From contig NZ_JSBW02000048.1 in the NCBI RefSeq assembly GCF_000772705.2, forward strand, positions 1-64,000: 64,000 bases of DNA, read 5' to 3'. The translations under genes and the position numbers were made by a program. Below, one piece after another: positions 43,296 through 52,176 of this stretch. Below the pieces are notes generated by a model. The model searched no databases, had not been told where the DNA came from, and saw nothing but the letters and a program-made list of their open reading frames with translations. The DNA comes from Xanthomonas vasicola (lineage in GTDB: Bacteria; Pseudomonadota; Gammaproteobacteria; Xanthomonadales; Xanthomonadaceae). Each line of letters starts with the position of its first letter. Positions within the stretch are counted from its first letter, which is position 1.

Positions 43296-44237
43296 TCAAC
43301 CGCGCCCTTGACGTCCCACCGGCGTGGTTTCGCCCAGGAATTTGCGCGGATTAACCACGCGCCCGTCCGCCCACACCTCGAAATGCACGTGTGCGCCAGT
43401 GGACCGACCGCTGGAGCCGGCACGCGCCACCTGCTGGCCGGCGCGCACCAGATCGCCCACCTTCACCACCAGGCGCGAGTTGTGCGCGTAGCGGGTCACA
43501 TAGCCGTTGCCGTGATCCACTTCGACCACATTGCCGTAACCGCCGCGCACACCGGCGTAGCTGACCACGCCATCGGCAACCGCCATCACCGGGTCGCCCA
43601 CGTTGGCGTGGAAGTCCACACCCTTGTGGAAGGCCGAACCACCGTCGAACGGATCGGCGCGACCGCCGAAGCCCGAAGTGATGTAGGTATTGCGAATCGG
43701 CATCCGCGACGGCACCGAATTCTGCTCGAGCTGATGATCAAACATCAGCGAGGCCAAGACGTTCAATTGCTGGCCGGAGGCGGAGAACTGCTGTTCCACT
43801 TGCCCTAGCGTCTCTTTGAGCTCTTTCACCGGCATGTCGCTGACCGGCTCGTCGCCGCCACCGACGCCGACCGGCTCGTCGAAGTCGAACTCGCCGTCCT
43901 TCAACCTGCCCATTTCGGTCAGGCGCTCGCCCAAGGCATTAAGCCGGGTGGCCTGCGCCTGCAGCTCGCCCAGACGGGCAGCCAGTGCATTGACCTGCGC
44001 CTGCGAGGCGCGCTGCGCCTGGGCCAGCTCAGCCTGCTGCTGCGCAACCTTGGCCTGCAGCGCGGAATTGGTCACCATGCCGGTAGCGGTGCTTGCACCG
44101 ACGCCAACCAGCATGCCCAGGCCCAGTACCGCACCAAGCACCACCATCGGCCGATCTGCTGCAAAGCCCTGTAACTGTCGGGCCACACGCTGCGCCCGGG
44201 TCTGTCGAGATTTGATTACTACTTTATTCAACGCCAT
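43296..44237 (-). CDS. M23-family peptidoglycan-related peptidase
   Basis: The 313-residue inner-membrane-anchored protein has one N-terminal transmembrane helix (MVVLGAVLGLGMLVGVGAS, about residues 31-49) and a periplasmic coiled coil (AQAQRASQAQVNALAARLG). The C-terminal M23 domain has SAFHKGVDFHANVGDPVMAV, HNSRLVVKVGDLVRAGQ and the zinc-site motif GAHVHFEVW. All four usual metal and catalytic residues appear kept, so it could be an active DD-endopeptidase. Its position beside secA, dciA and lpxC is conserved in xanthomonads. The start codon abuts that of dciA (CATATG). Confidence 0.9.
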   Translation of the reverse strand: MALNKVVIKSRQTRAQRVARQLQGFAADRPMVVLGAVLGLGMLVGVGASTATGMVTNSALQAKVAQQQAELAQAQRASQAQVNALAARLGELQAQATRLNALGERLTEMGRLKDGEFDFDEPVGVGGGDEPVSDMPVKELKETLGQVEQQFSASGQQLNVLASLMFDHQLEQNSVPSRMPIRNTYITSGFGGRADPFDGGSAFHKGVDFHANVGDPVMAVADGVVSYAGVRGGYGNVVEVDHGNGYVTRYAHNSRLVVKVGDLVRAGQQVARAGSSGRSTGAHVHFEVWADGRVVNPRKFLGETTPVGRQGRG

Positions 44238-44684
44238 ATGAGTGTCATGTCCAAGCCCAAGTCCAACGCACGCAACCCTTCCGCTCCACAACCGGCCATC
44301 GAGGCCGCGTTGGGGGAAAAGGCTGGCGACCCCTTGCGCCGAGCCTTGTGGCTCGATGCGCTGGACCGGCAGTTGCGCCCCCTGTTACCACCTCATCTGG
44401 CCACCCGTTGCCGGTTAGCCAATGTCCGAGGCGAACAACTCGTTTTTCTGGTGGATTCGCCGGTCTGGCATGCCAAGGTGCGGCTTGCCGAAACCCAAAT
44501 CCTGGATGCAGCCCGATCCATCGGACTAAAGGCCACCGCAGTGACCATCAAGACCGCAACCGTGCCGCTGCATTCCCCAACGCAGCAGAACCGCGACCGT
44601 CCCAAACCCGTGTCCGAGGCGACGCACAAAGGTTTGCGCGACGCATTGGCTTCCTTGCAGGACGTCCTACCGACCAAGCGGTAA
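44238..44684 (+). CDS. dciA: DciA-like replicative helicase operator (DUF721)
   Basis: The 148-residue protein has a DUF721 core: RRALWLDALDRQLRPLLPPH, CRLANVRGEQLVFLVDSPVW, then HAKVRLAETQILDAARSI. The family was redefined as DciA, which loads or operates the DnaB helicase at replication in bacteria lacking DnaC/DnaI. The N-terminal 30 residues and the C-terminal tail (after residue 115) are polar and probably disordered. ATG 44238 or ATG 44247 could be the start, and neither has a good ribosome binding site. It is the only plus-strand gene between secA and the dcw cluster. Confidence 0.85.
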   Translation: MSVMSKPKSNARNPSAPQPAIEAALGEKAGDPLRRALWLDALDRQLRPLLPPHLATRCRLANVRGEQLVFLVDSPVWHAKVRLAETQILDAARSIGLKATAVTIKTATVPLHSPTQQNRDRPKPVSEATHKGLRDALASLQDVLPTKR

Positions 44685-44870
44685 GGTCCTCACCGCCTAT
44701 CCAGAGCGGCCGCCAGTGCGTGAAAGAGTTGCGAGGACCGCACACGACCCGACGCATCCTAGCGGGCATGTGGCCCCCGGGAGTTAGGGAAGTCTTAAAT
44801 AAATGTTAAAAACAGACCCGAAATGCAACAGGGTTCACACTTTGAGTGCCAACTTGGCCATTCCCTGACA

Positions 44871-45782
44871 CTACGCGTAGACAGGGCTGGCGTAGGTGAC
44901 CGGCGGTTGCTCGGTGCCTTCCGGAAAGCTGACCCATTCCCAGGCGGCCTGGTCGGCCAACAGCGCACGCACCAGTTTGTTGTTGAGGGCGTGGCCGGAT
45001 TTGAAACCTTCGTAGGCACCCAGGATGGCGCCGCCGGCCAGATACAGGTCGCCGATGGCATCCAGAATCTTATGCCGCACGAATTCGTTGGTGTAGCGCA
45101 GGCCGTCTTCGTTGAGGACGCGGAACTCGTCCAACACGATGGCATTGTCCATCGACCCGCCCAGGCCCAGATTGCGCTCGCGCATGTACTCAAGGTCGCG
45201 CATGAAACCGAACGTGCGCGCGCGCGAGATTTCCTTGACGTACGCCGAGGTGGAGAACTCGATTTCTTGGCGCGATTGCTTGGCCGGGATCATCGGGTGA
45301 TTGAATTCAATGGTGAAGCCGAGCTTGTAGCCTTCGTACGGCTCAAAGCGGGCCACCTTGTCGCCCTCGCGCACTTCCACCGCCTGCTTGATCCGGATGA
45401 AGCGCTTGGGTTTGCTCTGTTCGACGATACCTGCCGACTGCAGCAGGAACACGAACGGGCCTGACGAGCCATCCATGATCGGCAACTCGGCCGAGGACAG
45501 TTCGACGATGACATTGTCGACGCCCAAGCCCGCCAATGCGGACATCAGATGTTCGACGGTCTGGATCTTGGCACCGTTGCAGGTCAGGCCGGTGCACAGC
45601 GTGGTCTCGGTGACCAGCTCGGCATCGGCGGGGACTTCGACGATCGGTTCCAGGTCCACACGTCGGAACACCACGCCGTGATCGACCGGAGCCGGTCGTA
45701 GCGTCATATACACCTTGTCGCCGCTGTGCAGGCCGACGCCGGTGGCGCGAATGGTGTTTTTGAGAGTGCGTTGCTGGGTCAT
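44871..45782 (-). CDS. lpxC: UDP-3-O-acyl-N-acetylglucosamine deacetylase
   Basis: The 303-residue cytoplasmic zinc enzyme commits to lipid A synthesis. Zinc-site and catalytic motifs are present: [16 protein letters not shown] with the first His, [13 protein letters not shown] with the Asp, and [14 protein letters not shown] with the later His. The substrate tunnel region NPM..., [20 protein letters not shown], is typical. The ATG at 45782 ([20 protein letters not shown]) is the conserved start. It follows ftsZ after about 236 bases with a strong terminator between, so it probably has its own promoter in 45783-45900. Confidence 0.96.
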   Translation of the reverse strand: MTQQRTLKNTIRATGVGLHSGDKVYMTLRPAPVDHGVVFRRVDLEPIVEVPADAELVTETTLCTGLTCNGAKIQTVEHLMSALAGLGVDNVIVELSSAELPIMDGSSGPFVFLLQSAGIVEQSKPKRFIRIKQAVEVREGDKVARFEPYEGYKLGFTIEFNHPMIPAKQSRQEIEFSTSAYVKEISRARTFGFMRDLEYMRERNLGLGGSMDNAIVLDEFRVLNEDGLRYTNEFVRHKILDAIGDLYLAGGAILGAYEGFKSGHALNNKLVRALLADQAAWEWVSFPEGTEQPPVTYASPVYA

Positions 45783-45904
45783 ATGCGAAGTCTGGCTGAA
45801 CAAAGCAGACAGACGCTGAACCGACTGTCTAATCCGCTGAGATTATCCGAATTTTAACAAGTCGTGCGTGACGGAAACTGTCATCGCGCGGTCACGGCAT
45901 TACA

Positions 45905-45934
45905 AAAGCTGCCGGATCGGCACCGATCCGGCAG
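45905..45934 (-). terminator. Rho-independent terminator of the ftsZ end of the dcw cluster
   Basis: A perfect 12-base stem, CTGCCGGATCGG / CCGATCCGGCAG with a 2-base loop, is followed on the minus strand by CTTTTGTAA. It lies 85 bases after the ftsZ stop. A further hairpin, GGCTGCGTC / GACGCAGCC, at 45985-46010 sits just behind the stop. Confidence 0.85.
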
Positions 45935-46018
45935 AAATGACATGACATGGCAGTGCACCCCGAAGCGGACTCCGGGGCGGGATGGGCTGCGTCACCGTAG
46001 CGACGCAGCCGACGCTCC

Positions 46019-47263
46019 TTAGTCGGCCTGGCGGCGCAGGAACGCCGGGATATCCAGGTAATCGTTGGGCAGGTCAGCCGCCGGCGCCGAGGAGCCGCCG
46101 CCGGTGTGGTTGCTGCTGCCGCTGCCGACTGAGTCGCTGCTCGGACGACGCAGGCCCAGGCCCATGCTGCCGCCGACCGCCTTGGACACCGCGTCGCCAC
46201 TGGTGGTGTCGAAGTCGCCGAACTCCGGCTGGCCGGTGGTGGCGTTGCGGACCAACTTGATCGGCGCACGTTGATCCGGACGCTGGGTCTGACGCGCAAC
46301 CGCACGGTTCAGGCCGGTGGCCACCACGGTCACGCGCACTTCGTCCTGCATGTCCGGGTCGAGCACGGTGCCGACGACCACGGTGGCATCTTCGGACGCG
46401 AACGCTTCGATGGTACGACCGATTTCGTCGAACTCGGACATGGTGAAGTCCGGGCCGGCAGTGATGTTGACCAGGATGCCGTTGGCACCGGCCAGGTTCA
46501 CATCGTCCAGTAGCGGGTTCTGGATGGCGGCTTCTGCAGCGGCCTGCGCGCGATCGTCGCCGCGTGCCGAACCGGTGCCCATCATGGCCAGACCCATCTC
46601 CGACATCACGGTGCGCACGTCGGCGAAGTCGACGTTGATCAGACCCGGGCGCACGATCAGATCGGCGATGCCCTGCACGGCGCCCTGCAGCACGTCGTTG
46701 GCAGCGCGGAACGCCTGGATCATGGTGGCGTTGCGGCCCAGCACGGTGATCAGCTTTTCATTGGGGATGGTGATCAGCGAGTCGCAATGCTGGCTCAACT
46801 CTTCGATGCCCTTCAGCGCCACCTGCATGCGGCGACGGCCTTCGAACGGGAACGGCTTGGTGACCACGGCAACGGTCAGGATGCCCATCTCCTTGGCCAG
46901 CTGCGCCACCACCGGTGCGGCGCCGGTACCGGTACCGCCACCCATGCCAGCGGTGATGAAGACCATGTCCGCACCTTGCAGCGCGTCCATGATGCGCTCG
47001 CGATCTTCCAGCGCCGCCTGACGGCCGACTTCCGGATTCGCGCCTGCGCCCAGGCCCTTGGTGACATTGGTGCCGAGCTGCAGCTGCAACTTGGCGCCGC
47101 AGTTCTTGATCGCTTGCGAGTCGGTGTTGGCGGTGATGAATTCCACGCCATCGACGTTGGTGTTGACCATGTGTGCGACGGCATTGCCACCGCCACCGCC
47201 CACGCCCACAACCTTGATGACTGCGTTGGGAGCCATTTTTTCAATCAGTTCGAAATGTGCCAT
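46019..47263 (-). CDS. ftsZ: Cell division GTPase FtsZ
   Basis: The 414-residue tubulin homologue forms the Z-ring. The GTP-binding N-terminus [18 protein letters not shown], the tubulin signature [20 protein letters not shown] and the T7 loop [17 protein letters not shown] are all intact. A polar linker (about residues 320-400) leads to the conserved C-terminal peptide [14 protein letters not shown] that binds FtsA and ZipA. The ATG at 47263 has AGAGGA eight bases upstream; the frame is open to 47389 without similarity. It is separated from ftsA by 315 bases carrying repeats, so an internal promoter there is likely. Confidence 0.97.
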   Translation of the reverse strand: MAHFELIEKMAPNAVIKVVGVGGGGGNAVAHMVNTNVDGVEFITANTDSQAIKNCGAKLQLQLGTNVTKGLGAGANPEVGRQAALEDRERIMDALQGADMVFITAGMGGGTGTGAAPVVAQLAKEMGILTVAVVTKPFPFEGRRRMQVALKGIEELSQHCDSLITIPNEKLITVLGRNATMIQAFRAANDVLQGAVQGIADLIVRPGLINVDFADVRTVMSEMGLAMMGTGSARGDDRAQAAAEAAIQNPLLDDVNLAGANGILVNITAGPDFTMSEFDEIGRTIEAFASEDATVVVGTVLDPDMQDEVRVTVVATGLNRAVARQTQRPDQRAPIKLVRNATTGQPEFGDFDTTSGDAVSKAVGGSMGLGLRRPSSDSVGSGSSNHTGGGSSAPAADLPNDYLDIPAFLRRQAD

Positions 47264-47289
47264 GTCAGTGTCCTCTTGAGCCGGATTGG

Positions 47290-47578
47290 TGAGGTGGGAT
47301 TGGGGATTCGGAAGGACTCCGTTATCCGCCCCATCTCTCCGTCCGGCGAGTGTTGTTGTTTGAAAGTCGGGTCTGGGTTGCGTGGCCATTGATGCGCTGT
47401 TGCGCTCTACGACTCACCACACCTGCTCCTCGACGCAAATGCCTGCAAAAAAATTTTACTGCCTACCTGCTCGCCGCTCTCTACTGTAATTTTAGCAACC
47501 GTTGACGCTTTGCTTTTTGCTCTTGCTCTTGCTCTTGCTCTTGCCAATCTTGAATCCCAACTCCCGAATCCCGGCCCG
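47290..47578. repeat. ftsA-ftsZ intergenic region with a hexamer tandem repeat and palindromic remnants
   Basis: TCTTGC is repeated four times exactly at 47521-47544, after a degenerate TTTTGC copy. Flanking it are GGGATTGGGGATTCGG near 47298 and GAATCCCAACTCCCGAATCCC near 47552, diverged inverted copies of the GGGAATC element seen elsewhere in the cluster. An AT-richer segment (TTTTACTG..., TGTAATTTTAGC) around 47453-47497 may hold an ftsZ promoter. Confidence 0.65.
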
Positions 47579-48814
47579 TCAAAATTCGCCGCGATACCAA
47601 TTTTTCAATTTCTTGAACAAGCTGCCCGCACGCCCGGTCGGGATCGACGGGCGACGCGGATGTTCGATCTGGCTGCCCATCAGCAACAGGCCGACGCCGG
47701 AGGCGTGCACCGGGTTGCCGACGACTTCACCCAGTCCAGTGACGTGCTGCGGAATGCCCACGCGCACCGGCATCTGCAGCATTTCTTCGGCCAGTTCCAC
47801 CACGCCTTCCATCTTCGAGGCGCCACCGGTGAGCACCATGCCGGCGCGCACCATTTCTTCGAAGCCAGACCGGCGTAGTTCGGCCTGCACCATCTCGAAG
47901 ATTTCCTCGTAACGGCCCTGCACTGCCTGCGCGAGTGCATGACGCGGCATGCGGCGCGGCGGGCGATCGCCCACCGATGGCACCTGGATGCTTTCTTCCG
48001 CGGTGGCCAACTGCGCAAGCGCGCAGGCGTAACGCACCTTGATCTGCTCGGCTTCCGGCGTGGGCGTGCGCAGCATGTGCGCGATGTCGTTGGTGACGTG
48101 GTCGCCGGCGATCGGCAAGGAAGCGGTGTGGCAGATCGCACCTTGCACGTACACCGCCAGATCGGTGGTGCCGGCGCCGATGTCCACCAGCACCACGCCG
48201 AGCTCGCGTTCGTCGGCGGTCAGCACTGCGACCGACGATGCCAGCGACGACAACACCAGATCGTCGACCTGCAGGCCGCACTTCTGCACGCACTTGGTGA
48301 TATTGGCGGCCGCGGACTGCGCGCACACCACCAAATGCGCATGCACTTCCAGGCGCACGCCGGTCATGCCAACCGGGTTACGGATGCCCTCCTGCGAATC
48401 GTCCAGCACGTACTCGCGCGGAATCGCATGCAGGATGCGCTGGTCGGCGGGAATGGCCACCGCCTTGGCGGCATCGAGCACACGCTCCAGATCGCTCCAG
48501 GTCACTTCGCCATCGCGGATCGGCACGATGCCCGGCGAGTTCTTGCACTGCACGTGATTGCCGGAAATCGATGCATACACCGAGCGGATTTCGCAACCGG
48601 CCATCAGCTCGGCTTCTTCCACCGCACGCTGGATCGACTGCACGGTGGATTCGATGTCCACCACCACGCCACGCTTGAGACCGCGCGATTCATGCGAACC
48701 GATACCGATCACTTCGATCGGATTGCCGGGCGAGTATTCGCCGACCAGCGCAACGACCTTGGAGGTGCCGATGTCCAGTCCAACGATGAGGGATTTGTCG
48801 CCTTTGCGATTCAT
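47579..48814 (-). CDS. ftsA: Cell division protein FtsA
   Basis: The 411-residue actin-like ATPase tethers FtsZ to the membrane. The phosphate-1 motif SLIVGLDIGTSKVVALVGEY, a second phosphate motif VVLVDIGAGTTDLAVYVQGA and the adenosine motif GMVLTGGASKMEGVVELA are present. The SHS2-type 1C region lies between. The amphipathic C-terminal anchor is GSLFKKLKNWYRGEF. The start overlaps the ftsQ stop by four bases (ATGA), which indicates translational coupling. Confidence 0.97.
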   Translation of the reverse strand: MNRKGDKSLIVGLDIGTSKVVALVGEYSPGNPIEVIGIGSHESRGLKRGVVVDIESTVQSIQRAVEEAELMAGCEIRSVYASISGNHVQCKNSPGIVPIRDGEVTWSDLERVLDAAKAVAIPADQRILHAIPREYVLDDSQEGIRNPVGMTGVRLEVHAHLVVCAQSAAANITKCVQKCGLQVDDLVLSSLASSVAVLTADERELGVVLVDIGAGTTDLAVYVQGAICHTASLPIAGDHVTNDIAHMLRTPTPEAEQIKVRYACALAQLATAEESIQVPSVGDRPPRRMPRHALAQAVQGRYEEIFEMVQAELRRSGFEEMVRAGMVLTGGASKMEGVVELAEEMLQMPVRVGIPQHVTGLGEVVGNPVHASGVGLLLMGSQIEHPRRPSIPTGRAGSLFKKLKNWYRGEF

Positions 48815-49677
48815 GTATGCAGACTGCGTTGAAGAGTGAATGACGGAAACGCGTAGGCCAGACGATCGATCAGGCGTTGCGGAACACGGGTGGCGACGGG
48901 ATGCACTTCCGCAGGCGGCGCGGCAGGCGCGGCAGGCGTGACCGGCGTGGCGCCCTTGGGCTTCTTGCTGTCGTGCGGCGTCTCACCAGGAGCGCGCTCG
49001 ACGGTAAAGCCGTTGGTGTAGCGCAGGTCGGCGCGGGCGATCGGGCGCTGCGGATCGGCCAGCTGCGGCAATATGCGGGCGAAACGCTGCAGGCGCGCGC
49101 GGGCATCGTCGCGGCCGACCACAATCTGCACGCCATTGCTCAGACCCAACGACCAGCTACCGCGGGCGTCCATTTCAAGACGCTCCACATCCAGCCCGGT
49201 CGGTGCGAACAAGGCGCGCGATTCGTTGTACAGCGCCACCACATCCTGGGTCTTGCTGTCCGGCCCATCCAGCTGCGGCAACTTGAAATCTTTCAATAGC
49301 GGCGGGGTACGAAACAGCCGGCCCTGCTCGGACAGCATGCGGTCGGTGCCCCAGCGCGCAAACGGCTTGTGCTCGGTGACGTGCACTTCCAGCACATCCG
49401 GCCAGCGCTTACGCACCTGCGCACTTTCCACCCACGGCAAACGCGCGATGGCGTCCTGCGCCTGCTGCAACTTCACTGCGAAAAAGCCTGCGCGCGCATA
49501 CGGCAGCACCACCGCACGCAATTCTTCGGCCGGCACGCGCTTGAAGTCGCCGGACACACGCAACTTCGCCAGCGGCCAACGCTCGGCACCGACCCAGCCA
49601 TTGAGCACAGCCACCACCGGCAGCGCGACCAATGCCAGCGCGAGAAACCAGGCCAGAATGCGCAGGGTGGCGTTCAT
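48811..49677 (-). CDS. ftsQ: Cell division protein FtsQ
   Basis: The 288-residue bitopic divisome protein has a short cytoplasmic N-terminus, one membrane helix (ILAWFLALALVALPVVAVL, residues 6-24) and a POTRA domain (LAKLRVSGDFKRVPAEELRA). The beta domain is GSWSLGLSNGVQIVVGRDDA. A Pro/Ala-rich stretch (KGATPVTPAAPAAPPAEVHP) near the C-terminus is unlike enterobacterial FtsQ. ATG 49677 is preferred because GGAGC lies seven bases upstream. The region upstream is a perfect inverted repeat, so this start does not overlap ddlB. Confidence 0.92.
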   Translation of the reverse strand: MNATLRILAWFLALALVALPVVAVLNGWVGAERWPLAKLRVSGDFKRVPAEELRAVVLPYARAGFFAVKLQQAQDAIARLPWVESAQVRKRWPDVLEVHVTEHKPFARWGTDRMLSEQGRLFRTPPLLKDFKLPQLDGPDSKTQDVVALYNESRALFAPTGLDVERLEMDARGSWSLGLSNGVQIVVGRDDARARLQRFARILPQLADPQRPIARADLRYTNGFTVERAPGETPHDSKKPKGATPVTPAAPAAPPAEVHPVATRVPQRLIDRLAYAFPSFTLQRSLHT

Positions 49678-49694
49678 GCGCATGCTCCGCACGC

Positions 49695-49785
49695 GGGAAT
49701 GGGGAATCGGGAATCGGGAATCGTCAACAGCGGCGCACTGCCGGCTGTCGCTTTTGCGATTCCCGATTCCCGATTCCCCATTCCC
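49695..49785. repeat. Perfect 29-base inverted repeat between ddlB and ftsQ
   Basis: The arms 49695-49723 and 49757-49785 are exact reverse complements over 29 bases, built of GGGAATC units, around a 33-base centre containing CAGC...GCTG. The element fills almost the whole 112-base gap between ddlB and ftsQ. Related but diverged copies lie at the murG-murC and rsmH-ftsL junctions. Confidence 0.9.
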
Positions 49786-49789
49786 TGCA

Positions 49790-50746
49790 TCACAGCGTCT
49801 GCTCCAGCACGCGCCAGACCAGCGTTTCGAAATCGATGCCGAGCTGGTGGGCGGCCTTGGGCACCAGCGAGTGGCTGGTCATGCCGGGAGCGGTATTCAC
49901 TTCCAGCAGATACAGCTCGCCGCTGCTGCCATCGCGCATCACGTCCACGCGGCCCCAGCCACGGCAGCCGGCAGCGCGGAACGCGTCCAGCGCGAGCTGG
50001 CGGATCTGCGCTTCGGCATCGCCTTCCAGCCCCGGGCACAGGTACTGCGTGTCTTCGGCAAGGTACTTGGCGTTGTAGTCGTACCACTGGCCCTTGGGCA
50101 CGATGCGGATGGACGGCAACGCGGTGTCTCCGAGCACGGCCACGGTAAGTTCGTCGCCTTCGATCAATTGCTCCATCAACAGCGCGCCGTCGTAGCGCGC
50201 AGCCAGGGTCACTGCTTCTTCAAGCTGTGCCTGGTCGAACACGCGGCTGACGCCGACGCTGGAGCCTTCATTGGCCGGCTTGACGATGACCGGCAACCCG
50301 ATCTGTTGTGCAGCAGCGTGAATCTCCGCGGCGCTGGCGCCAGCAGCCAACCGCGCGTAACGCGGCGTTGATAGGCCAAGCGACAACCACACCTGCTTGG
50401 TGCGGATCTTGTCCATGCTCAGCGCCGAGCCAAGCACGTTCGAGCCGGTGTACGGCACGCCGAAGGCTTCCATCAAGCCCTGCACGATGCCGTCTTCGCC
50501 GCCGCCGTTATGGCCGTGCAGTACGTTGAACACGCGATCGAATTGCTGCGCGACCAACGCCTTGGCCAACGCTGGAATGCCATCGACCGGCTGTGCATCC
50601 ACGCCGCGTGCGCGCAGCGCTTCCAGCACGTTGCTACCGGAATTCAAGGACACTTCGCGCTCGGACGAAGTGCCGCCGAGCAACACGGCGACGCGGCCAA
50701 AAGCGGCCGGATCGCTGATGCGGGCATTGGCGATGACCGCGCTCAT
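49790..50746 (-). CDS. ddlB: D-alanine--D-alanine ligase
   Basis: The 318-residue ATP-grasp enzyme joins two D-alanines for the peptidoglycan stem. Family motifs are [39 protein letters not shown], the ATP-grasp loop [20 protein letters not shown] and the C-terminal [20 protein letters not shown]. Its start overlaps the murC stop by four bases (ATGA). The stop lies five bases before the perfect inverted repeat ahead of ftsQ. Confidence 0.96.
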   Translation of the reverse strand: MSAVIANARISDPAAFGRVAVLLGGTSSEREVSLNSGSNVLEALRARGVDAQPVDGIPALAKALVAQQFDRVFNVLHGHNGGGEDGIVQGLMEAFGVPYTGSNVLGSALSMDKIRTKQVWLSLGLSTPRYARLAAGASAAEIHAAAQQIGLPVIVKPANEGSSVGVSRVFDQAQLEEAVTLAARYDGALLMEQLIEGDELTVAVLGDTALPSIRIVPKGQWYDYNAKYLAEDTQYLCPGLEGDAEAQIRQLALDAFRAAGCRGWGRVDVMRDGSSGELYLLEVNTAPGMTSHSLVPKAAHQLGIDFETLVWRVLEQTL

Positions 50747-52176
50747 GCCTGCTCTCCGACGAAACCGTTGTTGATGATGTGTTGTGCCACGTAACCGATA
50801 TCGCCAGCGCCCATCATCAACAGCAGGTCGCCGTCTTGCAGCACGTCCGGCAACACTTCGGCAAGGCCGGCAATCTGGCCGACGACCACCGGCTCGCTAC
50901 GGCCGCGCGCACGGATGGCGCGTGCCAGCGCACGTGAATCGGCGCCCGGAATCGGTGCTTCGCCGGCCGGGTAGACTTCGCTCAACACCAGCGCGTCGAC
51001 GGTGCTGAGCACGGCAGCGAAGGCGTCGAACTGATCGCGGGTGCGGCTATAGCGGTGCGGCTGGAAGGCAACGACCAGACGCTTGTCCGGCCAGCCGCCA
51101 CGTGCTGCAGCGAACACGGCTTCGAGCTCGCGCGGGTGATGGCCATAATCGTCGACCACACGCACGCGCGCGCCGGTGCTGGTGGTGACTTCGCCCAGAT
51201 CGTTGAAACGACGGCCGATGCCGGCGAAATTTTCCAGCGCGCGTGCAATGGTTTCCGACGCTACGCCGAGCTGCCAGCCGATCGCGGCAGCAGCCAAGGC
51301 ATTGAGCACGTTGTGACGACCCGGCAATGCCAACGTCACTGGCGTGGTGGTGCCTTCCGGCAGGCGCAGCGTGAAGCGCATGCGCGGACCGTCCTGCATC
51401 ACATCTTCGGCGCGCACGTCGGCGTTTTCGCTCATGCCGTAGCTCATCACATGACGCGGCGTCTTGCCGGCCAGTGCAGCCACTTCCGGGTCGTCGATGC
51501 ACAGCAGCGCCAGGCCATAGAACGGCAGGCGCTGCAGGAATTCGGCGAATGCGGCCTGGATGCGGGCGAAGTCGTTGCCGTAGTTTTCCAGGTGATCCGA
51601 ATCGATGTTGGTGATGACCGCCATCAACGGATTCAGGCGCAGGAAGCTGCCATCGCTTTCGTCGGCTTCGGCAACAAGCCATTGGCCGCCACCGAGTTTT
51701 GCGTTGGCACCGGCGGCCAGCAGTTGCCCGCCGATGACGAATGTCGGGTCCAACCCGCCTTCGCTCAGCACAGCTGCAGCCAGGCTGGTGGTGGTGGTCT
51801 TGCCATGCGTGCCGGCCACCGCAATGCCGCGACGGAAGCGCATCAGCTCGGCCAGCATGGCGGCACGTGGCATGATCGGAATGCGCTGGCTGCGCGCTTC
51901 CATCAGCTCGGGATTGTCGTCGCGAATGGCGCTGGACACCACCACGCAATCGGTGCCCAACACGTTGGCCGCCGAGTGGCCGCGCATCACGCGCGCACCC
52001 AGCTTGGCCAAGCGACGCGTGGCCGCGTTATCAGAGTTATCGGAGCCGGAGACTTCATAGCCTAGCGTCAGCATCACCTCGGCAATGCCGCTCATGCCGG
52101 TGCCGCCGATGCCGACAAAATGCACGCGCGGAAATGCACGCACCAGATCGCCACTGTCCTGCAGACGGCGGATCAC
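50743..52176 (-). CDS. murC: UDP-N-acetylmuramate--L-alanine ligase
   Basis: The 477-residue Mur ligase adds the first amino acid of the stem peptide. Motifs are [20 protein letters not shown], the P-loop [39 protein letters not shown] and [20 protein letters not shown]. The start is GTG 52176, which overlaps the murG stop by four bases. Its ribosome binding site GGAGGTG lies in the arm of a perfect hairpin, so efficient initiation should depend on ribosomes arriving from murG. Confidence 0.96.
   Translation of the reverse strand: MIRRLQDSGDLVRAFPRVHFVGIGGTGMSGIAEVMLTLGYEVSGSDNSDNAATRRLAKLGARVMRGHSAANVLGTDCVVVSSAIRDDNPELMEARSQRIPIMPRAAMLAELMRFRRGIAVAGTHGKTTTTSLAAAVLSEGGLDPTFVIGGQLLAAGANAKLGGGQWLVAEADESDGSFLRLNPLMAVITNIDSDHLENYGNDFARIQAAFAEFLQRLPFYGLALLCIDDPEVAALAGKTPRHVMSYGMSENADVRAEDVMQDGPRMRFTLRLPEGTTTPVTLALPGRHNVLNALAAAAIGWQLGVASETIARALENFAGIGRRFNDLGEVTTSTGARVRVVDDYGHHPRELEAVFAAARGGWPDKRLVVAFQPHRYSRTRDQFDAFAAVLSTVDALVLSEVYPAGEAPIPGADSRALARAIRARGRSEPVVVGQIAGLAEVLPDVLQDGDLLLMMGAGDIGYVAQHIINNGFVGEQA

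Noticed and set aside
47521-47544. A CRISPR-like array
   Set aside because: The units are 6-base direct repeats with no spacers and no cas genes in the window; it is a simple tandem repeat.
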